From: an uncultured Bacteroidia bacterium
GTDB lineage: Bacteria > Bacteroidota > Bacteroidia > Bacteroidales > UBA932
NCBI GenBank assembly: GCA_902801885.1
Contig: CADCJX010000003.1
Span: 57,205-121,204 of the forward strand
Direction: 5' to 3'
Length of the DNA: 64,000 bases
In this document: positions 10,049 through 17,875 of the stretch, piece by piece
Layout: every line of letters starts with the position of its first letter
How positions within the stretch are numbered: the stretch's first letter is position 1
Position numbers and translations under genes: made by a program
The notes under the pieces: generated by a model
What the model saw: only the letters and a program-made list of their open reading frames with translations
What the model was told of the DNA's origin: nothing
The model's database searches: none

Positions 10049-10070
10049 TTTTTTTGTACTTTTTTTTGTG

Positions 10071-10078
10071 TACCTTTG
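10071..10078 (+). promoter_or_regulatory. -7 element upstream of the peptidoglycan recycling operon
   Basis: TACCTTTG matches TAnnTTTG perfectly, 21 nt before the HU-like start codon. The only TTTG runs upstream (10053-10056, 10065-10068) are not at the usual 19-21 bp spacing, so the -33 element is weak or absent. It lies back to back with the tRNA-Asn promoter. Confidence 0.5.
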
Positions 10079-10099
10079 TGACAACTTTCGGCGAAGGAG

Positions 10100-10825
10100 A
10101 TGGATATTGACCTTTTCTCGGACATAGTCAAGAATTTGATAACCCAGAATGATGAAGTTGCGCTTCCAGGCCTCGGGACCTTCGTCTCAGAGTTGATGCC
10201 TTCAACTTTCTCCGATAAGGGTTACACGATCAATCCACCTTACAGGCGGCTCTCTTTCCGACAGCGCTGGAACGAAGATGACACCCTCCTCATAGATTTC
10301 TATTCACAGGCCAACGGAACTGACATGGAGGCTTCCAGGAAGATTCTGGAAGGCTTCATCGATGGCCTCCGGGAAACCCTCCAGACCAAGAAAGCAGTTC
10401 AGCTTCCTGGCCTTGGAAGGTTGAGGGCTACGAAAGAGAATACTTTCTTTTTCATTGCCGATGAGGATCTGGACATTTATCCTTACGGGTTCGGACTTGA
10501 ACCTGTCTCCTTGAAGACTCATGAAGAGACTCCCGAGGAAGTCTCTACGGCGGTCCAGGAACTCCATCAGATAGTCTCAGAACCCGTCCCTGCTGAACCG
10601 GCTGTACCTGCAGAACCAGCTGCTCTGCCTGCATCGGCAGAACCGTCAATCACAGAGATCCGAAGAAGGCGGCTTGGCTGGCCTGGTATATTCCTGATCG
10701 TCATCGGGACCGTCCTGCTTGCATTGATAGTTTTCACGGTAGTTGCCCGTCTTAATCCTGGAGTATTCGATTCCATCCTCTACTCGCCTGAAGAACTTCA
10801 AATAATAAATTATCCGTTGAAATGA
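10100..10825 (+). CDS. HU-like (CCDC81-type) domain protein with C-terminal membrane helix
   Basis: 241 residues. The N-terminal 140 or so contain two HU-related modules, each with the loop signature: LPGLGTFV near residue 30 and LPGLGRL near 100. This matches the bacterial CCDC81 HU family. A Pro/Ala/Glu-rich linker follows, then a hydrophobic helix (IFLIVIGTVLLALIVFTVV) near residues 200-220. Related Bacteroidota proteins often end in a SPOR peptidoglycan-binding domain; here there are only about 20 residues after the helix. The topology predicts a cytoplasmic HU domain tethered to the inner membrane. It is the first gene of the long operon and overlaps the next by 4 nt. Confidence 0.75.
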   Translation: MDIDLFSDIVKNLITQNDEVALPGLGTFVSELMPSTFSDKGYTINPPYRRLSFRQRWNEDDTLLIDFYSQANGTDMEASRKILEGFIDGLRETLQTKKAVQLPGLGRLRATKENTFFFIADEDLDIYPYGFGLEPVSLKTHEETPEEVSTAVQELHQIVSEPVPAEPAVPAEPAALPASAEPSITEIRRRRLGWPGIFLIVIGTVLLALIVFTVVARLNPGVFDSILYSPEELQIINYPLK

Positions 10826-12507
10826 GAGATTTGATCATGGGCCCAGGCATCGCCCATTCCATTCTTGTTTTTGCTGTAGTCATCGCAACCGGCCTCTGGC
10901 TCGGACGCTTCAAGATAAAAGGAGTCTCCATAGGATCGACATGGATCCTGTTCGTAGCAATCATATTGAGCCATTTCGGAGTCAGGGTCGACACGACTGT
11001 CATGAATTTCATGAAAGACTTCGGTCTGATCCTGTTCGTCTTCTCCATCGGTCTCCAGGTAGGCCCGGGCTTTTTCCATTCTTTCAAGAAAGGAGGCTTC
11101 ATGATGAATCTCCTTGCTGTCTGCATGGTCCTGCTTGCTGTGGGAGTCACTGTGGCCATACATTTCATCACCGGTGAGGACCTTCGCACCATGACTGGCG
11201 TCATGTCGGGAGCAGTCACCAACACTCCGGGACTCGGTGCCGCCCAGCAGACGATGGGAGACATCATGCGTTCCGAAGGCGTCCTTGCCTCGGAAGTTAC
11301 GAGTGCCACCTCCGGACTTGCATCAGCTTATGCTGTCGCTTATCCTCTGGGTGTTCTTCTTGTAATTGCCTTGATAATCGTCTTCAAGTCGTTGTTCAAA
11401 GTAGATCTGGGGAACGAAAAGGCAGAACTTGACAAGGAAGAAGATACCGGCAGCCAGGCTCGCAGGATGCATTGCGAAGTCGAGAATCCTGCGATATTCG
11501 GAGAAAAGCTTTCAGTTGTCATCAAGGACGTAGGAGAGGATCTGGTGGTCTCCAGGATGCTCCGCGGAGACGAGATTTCGGTTCCCGGTCCGGATACCGT
11601 CCTACACCAGGGAGACAAACTGCTGATCGTAACATCCCAGGAAGATGTAGACCACATCCGGATACTGTTCGGAAAAGAAGTCCCCATGCACATCGCTGAC
11701 TGGCAGAAGATGGACACCAAGACCGTCTCCAGGAGGGTGATCGTCACCAAGCCTTCGCTCACCGGCGTCAAACTGAAGGATCTCAACATCAGGGCACATT
11801 ACGGAGTGAATGTCACCAGGATCACGAGGACCGGCATCGACCTGGTCGCAAGGCCCAACCTTTTTATCCAGATGGGTGACAACCTCCAGATTGTCGGCCC
11901 TGAGTCAGGAGTCAATGCGGTTTCCGATCTTGTAGGAAACACCATGACCGGTCTGGACAAGCCCAATCTTATTCCTATATTCTTCGGAATAGCCCTTGGT
12001 GTGATCTTCGGATCGCTGCCCCTTAAGTTCCCCGGCATTCCGCAGCCGATCAAGCTCGGGCTTGCAGGAGGTCCGCTCATCATTGCAATCCTCCTGGGCT
12101 ATTTCGGACCAAAGTGGAAGATTACCATCTACACTACCAAGAGTGCCAACATGATGCTCCGGGAGATAGGAATAGCCTTCTTCATGGCGGCAGTCGGTCT
12201 CGGCGCAGGTCAGAACTTCGTGAGTTCAATCCTAGGCGGAGGCTACTGGTGGATCCTTTACGGAGCGCTCATTACCTTCATCCCGGTCCTTACGATCGGC
12301 CTGATCGCAAGATATGCCTGCAAGCTCAACTTCTACCAGATCTGCGGTCTCATTTCTGGCGGAACTACCGATCCTGCGGTGCTGGCCTTTACCCAGGGCG
12401 CTTACGGAACTGATTATCCTTCTGTCAACTACGCCACCGTCTATCCTCTGTCGATGTTCATGAGGGTCCTTGTTGCCCAGTTGCTGGTACTATTGGCCAT
12501 GGCCTGA
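10822..12507 (+). CDS. AspT/YidE/YbjL-type transporter with central RCK_C domains
   Basis: 561 residues. Two membrane blocks of about five helices each (residues 1-190 and 375-561) flank two TrkA-C (RCK_C) domains, recognisable by HCEVENPAIFGEKL and VRIT-like ligand-binding strands. The duplicated pore signature reads GAVTNTPGLGAAQ in the first half and GLISGGTTDPAVLAF in the second. Members of the aspartate-alanine exchanger family are known or presumed anion/amino-acid antiporters, and RCK_C domains usually bind small ligands. Its position ahead of peptidoglycan recycling genes suggests a peptidoglycan-derived amino acid or anion as substrate, which is inference only. Confidence 0.85.
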   Translation: MRDLIMGPGIAHSILVFAVVIATGLWLGRFKIKGVSIGSTWILFVAIILSHFGVRVDTTVMNFMKDFGLILFVFSIGLQVGPGFFHSFKKGGFMMNLLAVCMVLLAVGVTVAIHFITGEDLRTMTGVMSGAVTNTPGLGAAQQTMGDIMRSEGVLASEVTSATSGLASAYAVAYPLGVLLVIALIIVFKSLFKVDLGNEKAELDKEEDTGSQARRMHCEVENPAIFGEKLSVVIKDVGEDLVVSRMLRGDEISVPGPDTVLHQGDKLLIVTSQEDVDHIRILFGKEVPMHIADWQKMDTKTVSRRVIVTKPSLTGVKLKDLNIRAHYGVNVTRITRTGIDLVARPNLFIQMGDNLQIVGPESGVNAVSDLVGNTMTGLDKPNLIPIFFGIALGVIFGSLPLKFPGIPQPIKLGLAGGPLIIAILLGYFGPKWKITIYTTKSANMMLREIGIAFFMAAVGLGAGQNFVSSILGGGYWWILYGALITFIPVLTIGLIARYACKLNFYQICGLISGGTTDPAVLAFTQGAYGTDYPSVNYATVYPLSMFMRVLVAQLLVLLAMA

Positions 12508-12520
12508 TCTCCTGAAGCTT

Positions 12521-13111
12521 ATGTTTGAACTGATCTACCCCTACGACCCTGCTCCGGTCCTCCCGCTTCCGACTGCCGACAATCCTGGCAGCCATGCCCG
12601 TCCGGGCTGTGAAATGGTGCCTGTCGTCGAAGAAAACGGGCTGGTGATCGGCCAGGCTGCGAGAATAGATGTCCATGGGGGAACGATGCTCCTGCATCCG
12701 GTCATCCATCTTCACATCATAAACCGTAACGGGGAACTATTCATCCAGAGGCGTTCTTTCCGCAAACGTTCCTTCCCCGGGATGTGGGACACTGCTGTCG
12801 GAGGACATATCGACTACGGAGAGCTGTTGGAGACGGCTCTGTTCAGGGAAGCTTCAGAGGAACTTGGTTTCCGCGGCTTCAACCCCGTCTACCTGAAGAC
12901 CTATCTTTGGGAATCTCCCAGGGAAAGGGAACTAATCAATGTCTTTGCTGCGGTGGGTAATTTCCACCTGGATCCTCACAATGAAGAAGTCCTTGAGGGC
13001 CGCTATTGGAGCATGGAGGAGATAGAAGCGTCCATCGGCAAGGGCCTGTTCACCCCTAATTTCGAACAGGAATTTGCCTCCATAAAGGACACTTTGCTCG
13101 CCCTCCTATGA
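12521..13111 (+). CDS. Nudix hydrolase (YfcD/IDI-like)
   Basis: Starting at ATG 12521, 14 nt after the transporter stop, gives 196 residues; the longer frame from 12470 would begin inside the transporter. The full Nudix box is present between about residues 90 and 112 (GHIDYGE, seven residues, then REASEELGF). The N-terminal part (EMVPVVEENGLVIGQA) resembles the YfcD and isopentenyl-diphosphate isomerase-like branch. It should hydrolyse a nucleoside diphosphate-linked compound. Its stop overlaps the start of the DUF4922-SpoIID gene (ATGA), so a UDP-sugar or related pyrophosphate is an attractive but unproven substrate. Confidence 0.88.
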   Translation: MFELIYPYDPAPVLPLPTADNPGSHARPGCEMVPVVEENGLVIGQAARIDVHGGTMLLHPVIHLHIINRNGELFIQRRSFRKRSFPGMWDTAVGGHIDYGELLETALFREASEELGFRGFNPVYLKTYLWESPRERELINVFAAVGNFHLDPHNEEVLEGRYWSMEEIEASIGKGLFTPNFEQEFASIKDTLLALL

Positions 13112-15318
13112 CAGACCAGGATCTCGAAAAATTCATCGGCGACCAGCTATCCGTCTGGCCTCTGGCTTCAGAGAACTATCGTGACCTGAAGAAGGCCAGG
13201 GTGAAACACCTCAATCTGGGCGGAGTGAAGGTGAAGGTCCAATTGAACCCTTCCCGGAAGATTTCGTCCGATGCCGCCCTCGATCCTGCATCCATCGCCG
13301 CCAGGCCTTGTTTCCTCTGCCTTGAGAACAGGCCGGCAGAGCAGTATCACATTGATTTTGAAGGCAGGAAGGGCCGGAAGTACCGTGTCACCCTCAATCC
13401 GTTCCCGATATTCCCGCATCATCTGGTCATCTCCAGCACCAAGCACACTCCTCAGTCCATCTGGCACCGTTTCCAGGACATGCTGGACTTCACACGCTCC
13501 TGCCGGAGTTTCCTGTGCTTTTACAACGGTCCCAGGAGCGGGGCATCCGCTCCCGACCACATGCATTTCCAGGCATGCCCCATGGATCTCATGCCACTCG
13601 CTGTCCATGTAGAAGGTCTTTTGGGAAAGGATCATTCTGCAGACCTTGAGTATCTTTCAAGTGTCAAGGAAGCCAGGCTTTTCCATCTGAAGAGGTATGC
13701 CAAGGGAGTTTTCGTCTTGCATGCGTCCACTCCGAAGTCGATGGCAAAGCTGTTTTACCGCCTGCTGGACTGTGCCCCTGTCAAGGAAGGTGATCCCGAG
13801 CCTCGGATCAACATCCTGAGCTGGTTCTCGGAAGGGGAGTACAGGGCTGTGGTTATCTTCCGTGAAAAGCATCGCCCTCACAATTATTTTTCACAGGGGC
13901 CTGACCATCTTGCCATGAGCCCCGGTTGTGCTGACATGGGTGGTGTATTCATTACCACGAGTGAAGAGGATTTCAACAAGCTCGGTCCAGGCCTTCTGGA
14001 AGGAGTCGTGGACGAAGTCTGCATCTCCGGAGAAGAAGAGGGCGAGATAATCTGGCGCCTTACCAGGGACCAGGAAAAGCTGGAAGTCGGCATCATGTCG
14101 GGCCAGGACATTGATTTTGAGATAATTTCAGATGGCGCAGGCAGGCAGAGGGTCTCCTACAAGGATGGAAGGATTTCCTACAACGGTGTTCTCTACGATG
14201 AGCTTTATTTCGAAGCCGTTACCGAATCCACGATGTTTGCAGAACCTTCCTTCGTTCTATATGGCGTTACTATAGGAGTCGGTTTCCATTGGGAGCGGAA
14301 GGTCGACCAGAAATTCGCAGGAACCCTCAAGTTCATAGCTGCAGAGGGGAAGGTCTGGGCAGTGAATATCATCGGCGTCGAGGATTACCTTCTGAGCGTG
14401 ATTTCCTCCGAGATGAAGGCATCTGCAGGATTGGAGTTCCTCAAGGCCCATGCAGTCATTTCAAGGTCATGGGTGATGTCCAGGATAGCCCAGCGTGGAA
14501 GGCATCAGGAAACTCATGAAGAGGTTTCTCCCATTGAGGGTGAGGAATATATCAAATGGTTCGACCAGCAGGACCATGCCTTCTTCGACGTCTGCGCCGA
14601 TGACCATTGCCAACGCTATCAGGGGCTTACCATGGCAGTTGGGGACACCGTCCGCAAGGCGGTGGACCAGACCTGGGGCCTTGTCCTTAAATATGGTGAC
14701 GAGCTTTGCGACGCCCGTTTTTCCAAATGCTGCGGCGGAAGGATGGAGCTCTTCAGCACATGCTGGGAAGAAAAGGATCCGCCGTACCTCAAATCGCTCC
14801 CGGACACTCCTTCCTGGGAGGAAGGGGAGACCCCGTTCTGCGACACTTCAGATGAGACAGTCCTTTCCCAGGTCCTCAATGACTATGACCTCGAGACCAA
14901 GGATTTCTACAGGTGGAAGGTTGAATATTCAAGGAAAGACTTGTCGGAACTTGTCCGACGCCGTTCAGGAATCGATTTCGGCACGATTGATGATCTTGTC
15001 CCTGTGGAAAAGGGACCTTCCGGCCGTGTGAAGAGGCTCCTGATCAGAGGTGAAAGGAAGAATCTTGTGATAGGTAAGGAGCTGATAATCAGGAAGTGGC
15101 TGTCGGAGTCACATCTGAAGAGCTCCGCCTTCGAGGTCAAGTGGGAAGGGGACAGGCTCGTCCTGGAGGGCTCAGGATGGGGACATGGAGTCGGCCTCTG
15201 CCAGATAGGGGCTGCCGTGATGGGCTCGAAAGGCTACACCTTCGATGCAATACTTTCGCACTACTATCCCGGCTCCGAACTCGGGCCGCTGAATAAACCG
15301 AATACTGATGAAAGATAA
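13108..15318 (+). CDS. DUF4922 (HIT-like phosphorylase) - SpoIID/LytB fusion without signal peptide
   Basis: 736 residues with two parts. The N-terminal DUF4922 domain (about 1-300) belongs to the HIT / GDP-galactose-phosphorylase-like group and shows the catalytic HxHxQ at His151, His153, Gln155. Conserved cysteines (PCFLC) and NPFPIFPHH precede it. The C-terminal SpoIID/LytB domain (about 370-730) has the catalytic glutamate at Glu435 (VISSEM), the Gly-rich KCCGGRME metal-site region and the GWGHGVGLCQIGA signature. SpoIID domains cleave glycan strands lacking peptides as lytic transglycosylases and normally work outside the cytoplasm. No signal peptide or helix is visible here, so the protein appears cytosolic. 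Coupled by overlap to Nudix upstream and AmpG downstream. Confidence 0.85.
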   Translation: MTDQDLEKFIGDQLSVWPLASENYRDLKKARVKHLNLGGVKVKVQLNPSRKISSDAALDPASIAARPCFLCLENRPAEQYHIDFEGRKGRKYRVTLNPFPIFPHHLVISSTKHTPQSIWHRFQDMLDFTRSCRSFLCFYNGPRSGASAPDHMHFQACPMDLMPLAVHVEGLLGKDHSADLEYLSSVKEARLFHLKRYAKGVFVLHASTPKSMAKLFYRLLDCAPVKEGDPEPRINILSWFSEGEYRAVVIFREKHRPHNYFSQGPDHLAMSPGCADMGGVFITTSEEDFNKLGPGLLEGVVDEVCISGEEEGEIIWRLTRDQEKLEVGIMSGQDIDFEIISDGAGRQRVSYKDGRISYNGVLYDELYFEAVTESTMFAEPSFVLYGVTIGVGFHWERKVDQKFAGTLKFIAAEGKVWAVNIIGVEDYLLSVISSEMKASAGLEFLKAHAVISRSWVMSRIAQRGRHQETHEEVSPIEGEEYIKWFDQQDHAFFDVCADDHCQRYQGLTMAVGDTVRKAVDQTWGLVLKYGDELCDARFSKCCGGRMELFSTCWEEKDPPYLKSLPDTPSWEEGETPFCDTSDETVLSQVLNDYDLETKDFYRWKVEYSRKDLSELVRRRSGIDFGTIDDLVPVEKGPSGRVKRLLIRGERKNLVIGKELIIRKWLSESHLKSSAFEVKWEGDRLVLEGSGWGHGVGLCQIGAAVMGSKGYTFDAILSHYYPGSELGPLNKPNTDER

Positions 15319-16609
15319 GAAGTCACCCTGGTACTGGATTCCTACGGTCTATGCGGCCGAAGGTCTCCCCAACATCATCGTAACCGGTGTCTCGGTCGTC
15401 ATCCTGCTCCAGATGGGGATGACCAACACCCAGATCGCCCTCTACACCAGCTGGCTCCAGCTTCCATGGATCATAAAACCCCTCTGGAGCCCGTTCGTGG
15501 ACATATTCAAGACAAAACGTTGGTGGGTCATCGCGATGCAGATGCTCCTGGGCGCCGCTTTCGCGGGAGTCGCTTTCACGATCGGCTCTTCATGGTGGTT
15601 CCAATGCATCATGTTTTTCCTGTTCCTTATGGGTTTCTCGAGCGCGACTCACGACATCGCTGCGGACGGGTACTACATGATTGAACTTGACGATCACGAC
15701 CAATCTTTCTTCGTAGGAATAAGGAATACTGTCTACCGCCTTGCGGTGATCTTCGGCAACGGAGTCCTCGTCCCGGTGGCCGGACTGATCCAGAAGGCTT
15801 CCGGAGGCAGGGTGGCTTTTTCCTGGAGCCTGGTGTTCTTCGGACTTGCCGGCCTTTTCCTGGCCATAGCCCTCTATCACAGGTTCTACCTTCCTGAAAG
15901 CGCCAACGACAAACCGCGTAAGCTCTCAGCCAGTGAAACCTGGAGGACCCTCGGGCGTTCTTTCTCGACTTATTTTACCAAGTTCCCCTTTAAGGAAACC
16001 GTAGTAGCCTTGCTCTTCCTCCTGCTCTTCCGTTTCCCGGAGGCCCTGCTTACCAAGATGAGCCCTACCTTCCTGCTGCGTCCTGCTTCTGAAGGAGGAC
16101 TTGGACTCAGCGCCGAACAGTACGGAATCGCTTATGGGACTATCGGAGTCATCGGACTGATGCTCGGAGGCATCCTGGGTGGCATCCTTGCCAGCCGTGA
16201 CGGTGTCAAGAAATGGCTCTGGCCCATGGTCCTTGCCCTGACACTCCCTGACTTGGTCTACGTCTACCTAAGTGCAGGACATCAGGTCGGGATAGGTCTC
16301 GTGACCGCCTGCATATTCGTAGAACAGTTCGGCTACGGTTTCGGCTTCACGGCGCTTACCCTTTACATGTTGTATTTCAGCCAGGGAGAGTTCAAGACCT
16401 CGCATTACTCCATCTGTACCGGCATCACCTATCTCGGGCTCATGCTTCCTGGGATGGTCTCCGGCTATCTTGCCGACAGGCTTGGCTACCATCAGTTTTT
16501 CGTGGTTGTGATGGCTTTCTGCCTGGTCACTTTCCTGGTCACCGCCTTGATTAAGATCGATCCTTCCTTCGGTAAGGCTTCCAACTCAAAAGAAAAGAAA
16601 GATGAATAA
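15308..16609 (+). CDS. ampG: AmpG-like muropeptide permease (MFS)
   Basis: 433 residues with about 12 membrane helices. The AmpG-type start (YAAEGLPNIIVTGVSVVILLQ) and the helix-4 motif SSATHDIAADGYYM parallel the TQDIAxDAY motif of AmpG. AmpG carries GlcNAc-anhydroMurNAc peptides across the inner membrane with protons. The start overlaps the SpoIID gene by 11 nt, and NamZ starts 8 nt before its stop. That order fits import of cell-wall fragments for cytosolic recycling. Whether it imports anhydro-muropeptides or free MurNAc cannot be told from sequence. Confidence 0.85.
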   Translation: MKDKKSPWYWIPTVYAAEGLPNIIVTGVSVVILLQMGMTNTQIALYTSWLQLPWIIKPLWSPFVDIFKTKRWWVIAMQMLLGAAFAGVAFTIGSSWWFQCIMFFLFLMGFSSATHDIAADGYYMIELDDHDQSFFVGIRNTVYRLAVIFGNGVLVPVAGLIQKASGGRVAFSWSLVFFGLAGLFLAIALYHRFYLPESANDKPRKLSASETWRTLGRSFSTYFTKFPFKETVVALLFLLLFRFPEALLTKMSPTFLLRPASEGGLGLSAEQYGIAYGTIGVIGLMLGGILGGILASRDGVKKWLWPMVLALTLPDLVYVYLSAGHQVGIGLVTACIFVEQFGYGFGFTALTLYMLYFSQGEFKTSHYSICTGITYLGLMLPGMVSGYLADRLGYHQFFVVVMAFCLVTFLVTALIKIDPSFGKASNSKEKKDE

Positions 16610-17855
16610 GAAGTCTTTTTGGATGGCTGCATTGACCATGTTCGCAGCCCTCACCCTAAATGCCCAGGTCAAGCCAGGCATCGAAGTCCTTGAAGAAAGT
16701 GGTTTCCGTGGTTTGGAAGGCAAGAGGGTTGGCCTTGTCACCAATCCGAGCGGAGTCGACAGCAGGCTTCGTTCAACCATCGATATCCTCAATGCCGCAC
16801 CAGAGGTCAACCTTAAGAAACTGTTTGCCCCAGAGCATGGCGTCAGGGGAGACATCTACGCTGGAGGCCGTGTAGAGGATGGTAAGGACCCGGTGACCGG
16901 ATTGCCGGTTTTCTCGGTCTATGGGGCTCACCGCAAACCGACTCCGGAGATGCTTTCTGGATTGGATGTAGTCATATACGACATACAGGATGTCGGTAGC
17001 CGTTCCTACACCTTTATCAGCACGCTCGGTCTTGTGATGCGTGCCTGTGCGGAGCAGGATATAGAAGTCATGGTCCTTGACAGGCCTAATCCCCTCGGGG
17101 GAAACAAAGTGGAAGGCTGCCTGGTCGAAGACGGCTTCCATTCCTTTGTCAGCGAGTTCAAGATTCCCTACATCTATGGCCTTACCGTCGGCGAACTTGC
17201 AGTGCTGATCAATGAAGAAGGGCTTAACTGTGGCGAAAAGGGGAATGAGGCTCCCCTCAAGTGCAAGCTTGAAGTGGTCCCGATGGAGGGGTGGAACAGG
17301 AATATGCTTTATGCAGACACCGGTCTGCCATGGGTTCTCCCATCCCCGAATATTCCATATCCCCAGACCGCGATAGACTATCCTTCCGCCGGCATCGCCG
17401 GAGAGTTCCAGGGCTACCTGAATATAGGGATAGGCTACACCCTTCCTTTCGAAGTCTTTGCCGCAGAATGGATCGATGCAGAAAAGCTCAAGGCTCGCCT
17501 GGAAAGTTACGATATCCCCGGGGTGGCGTTCAGGACAATCCATTTCAAGCCGTTTTCCGGGAGCTCCCAGGGCAAGATGCTCCATGGAGTGCAGTACCAT
17601 TATACAGATTTCGAGGCTGCATGTTGTACCCTCACCCAGTTTTACGTGATGCAGGCCGTAAACGAACTTTATCCATCGAAAAACCCCTTCAAGCTATCCC
17701 AGGGGCGTCTTGCCATGTTCGATAAAGTTTGTGGTACGGATTATGTAAGAAGGACTTTTGAGAAGCGACTGAAAGTCGAAGACATCAAAGACTTCTGGTC
17801 CAAGGATGTCGAAGATTTCAAGGAACTCTCCAGCAAGTACCTGATGTACGATTGA
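16602..17855 (+). CDS. namZ: NamZ-type exo-beta-N-acetylmuramidase (DUF1343)
   Basis: 417 residues with a cleavable signal peptide (MKK-type start to LTLNAQ). Family blocks appear in order: KRVGLVTNPSG, LFAPEHGVRGD carrying the conserved Glu-His, SVYGAHRKPTPEML, DVVIYDIQDVGSRSYT, VLDRPNPLGG and PNIPYPQTA. DUF1343 enzymes characterised in Bacillus and Tannerella remove MurNAc from the non-reducing end of peptidoglycan fragments. It should act in the periplasm. Neighbours AmpG, AmgK and MurU supply transport and cytosolic conversion of the released sugar. Confidence 0.9.
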   Translation: MNKKSFWMAALTMFAALTLNAQVKPGIEVLEESGFRGLEGKRVGLVTNPSGVDSRLRSTIDILNAAPEVNLKKLFAPEHGVRGDIYAGGRVEDGKDPVTGLPVFSVYGAHRKPTPEMLSGLDVVIYDIQDVGSRSYTFISTLGLVMRACAEQDIEVMVLDRPNPLGGNKVEGCLVEDGFHSFVSEFKIPYIYGLTVGELAVLINEEGLNCGEKGNEAPLKCKLEVVPMEGWNRNMLYADTGLPWVLPSPNIPYPQTAIDYPSAGIAGEFQGYLNIGIGYTLPFEVFAAEWIDAEKLKARLESYDIPGVAFRTIHFKPFSGSSQGKMLHGVQYHYTDFEAACCTLTQFYVMQAVNELYPSKNPFKLSQGRLAMFDKVCGTDYVRRTFEKRLKVEDIKDFWSKDVEDFKELSSKYLMYD

Positions 17856-17875
17856 TAAGCTAAAACTAAGGTGAT

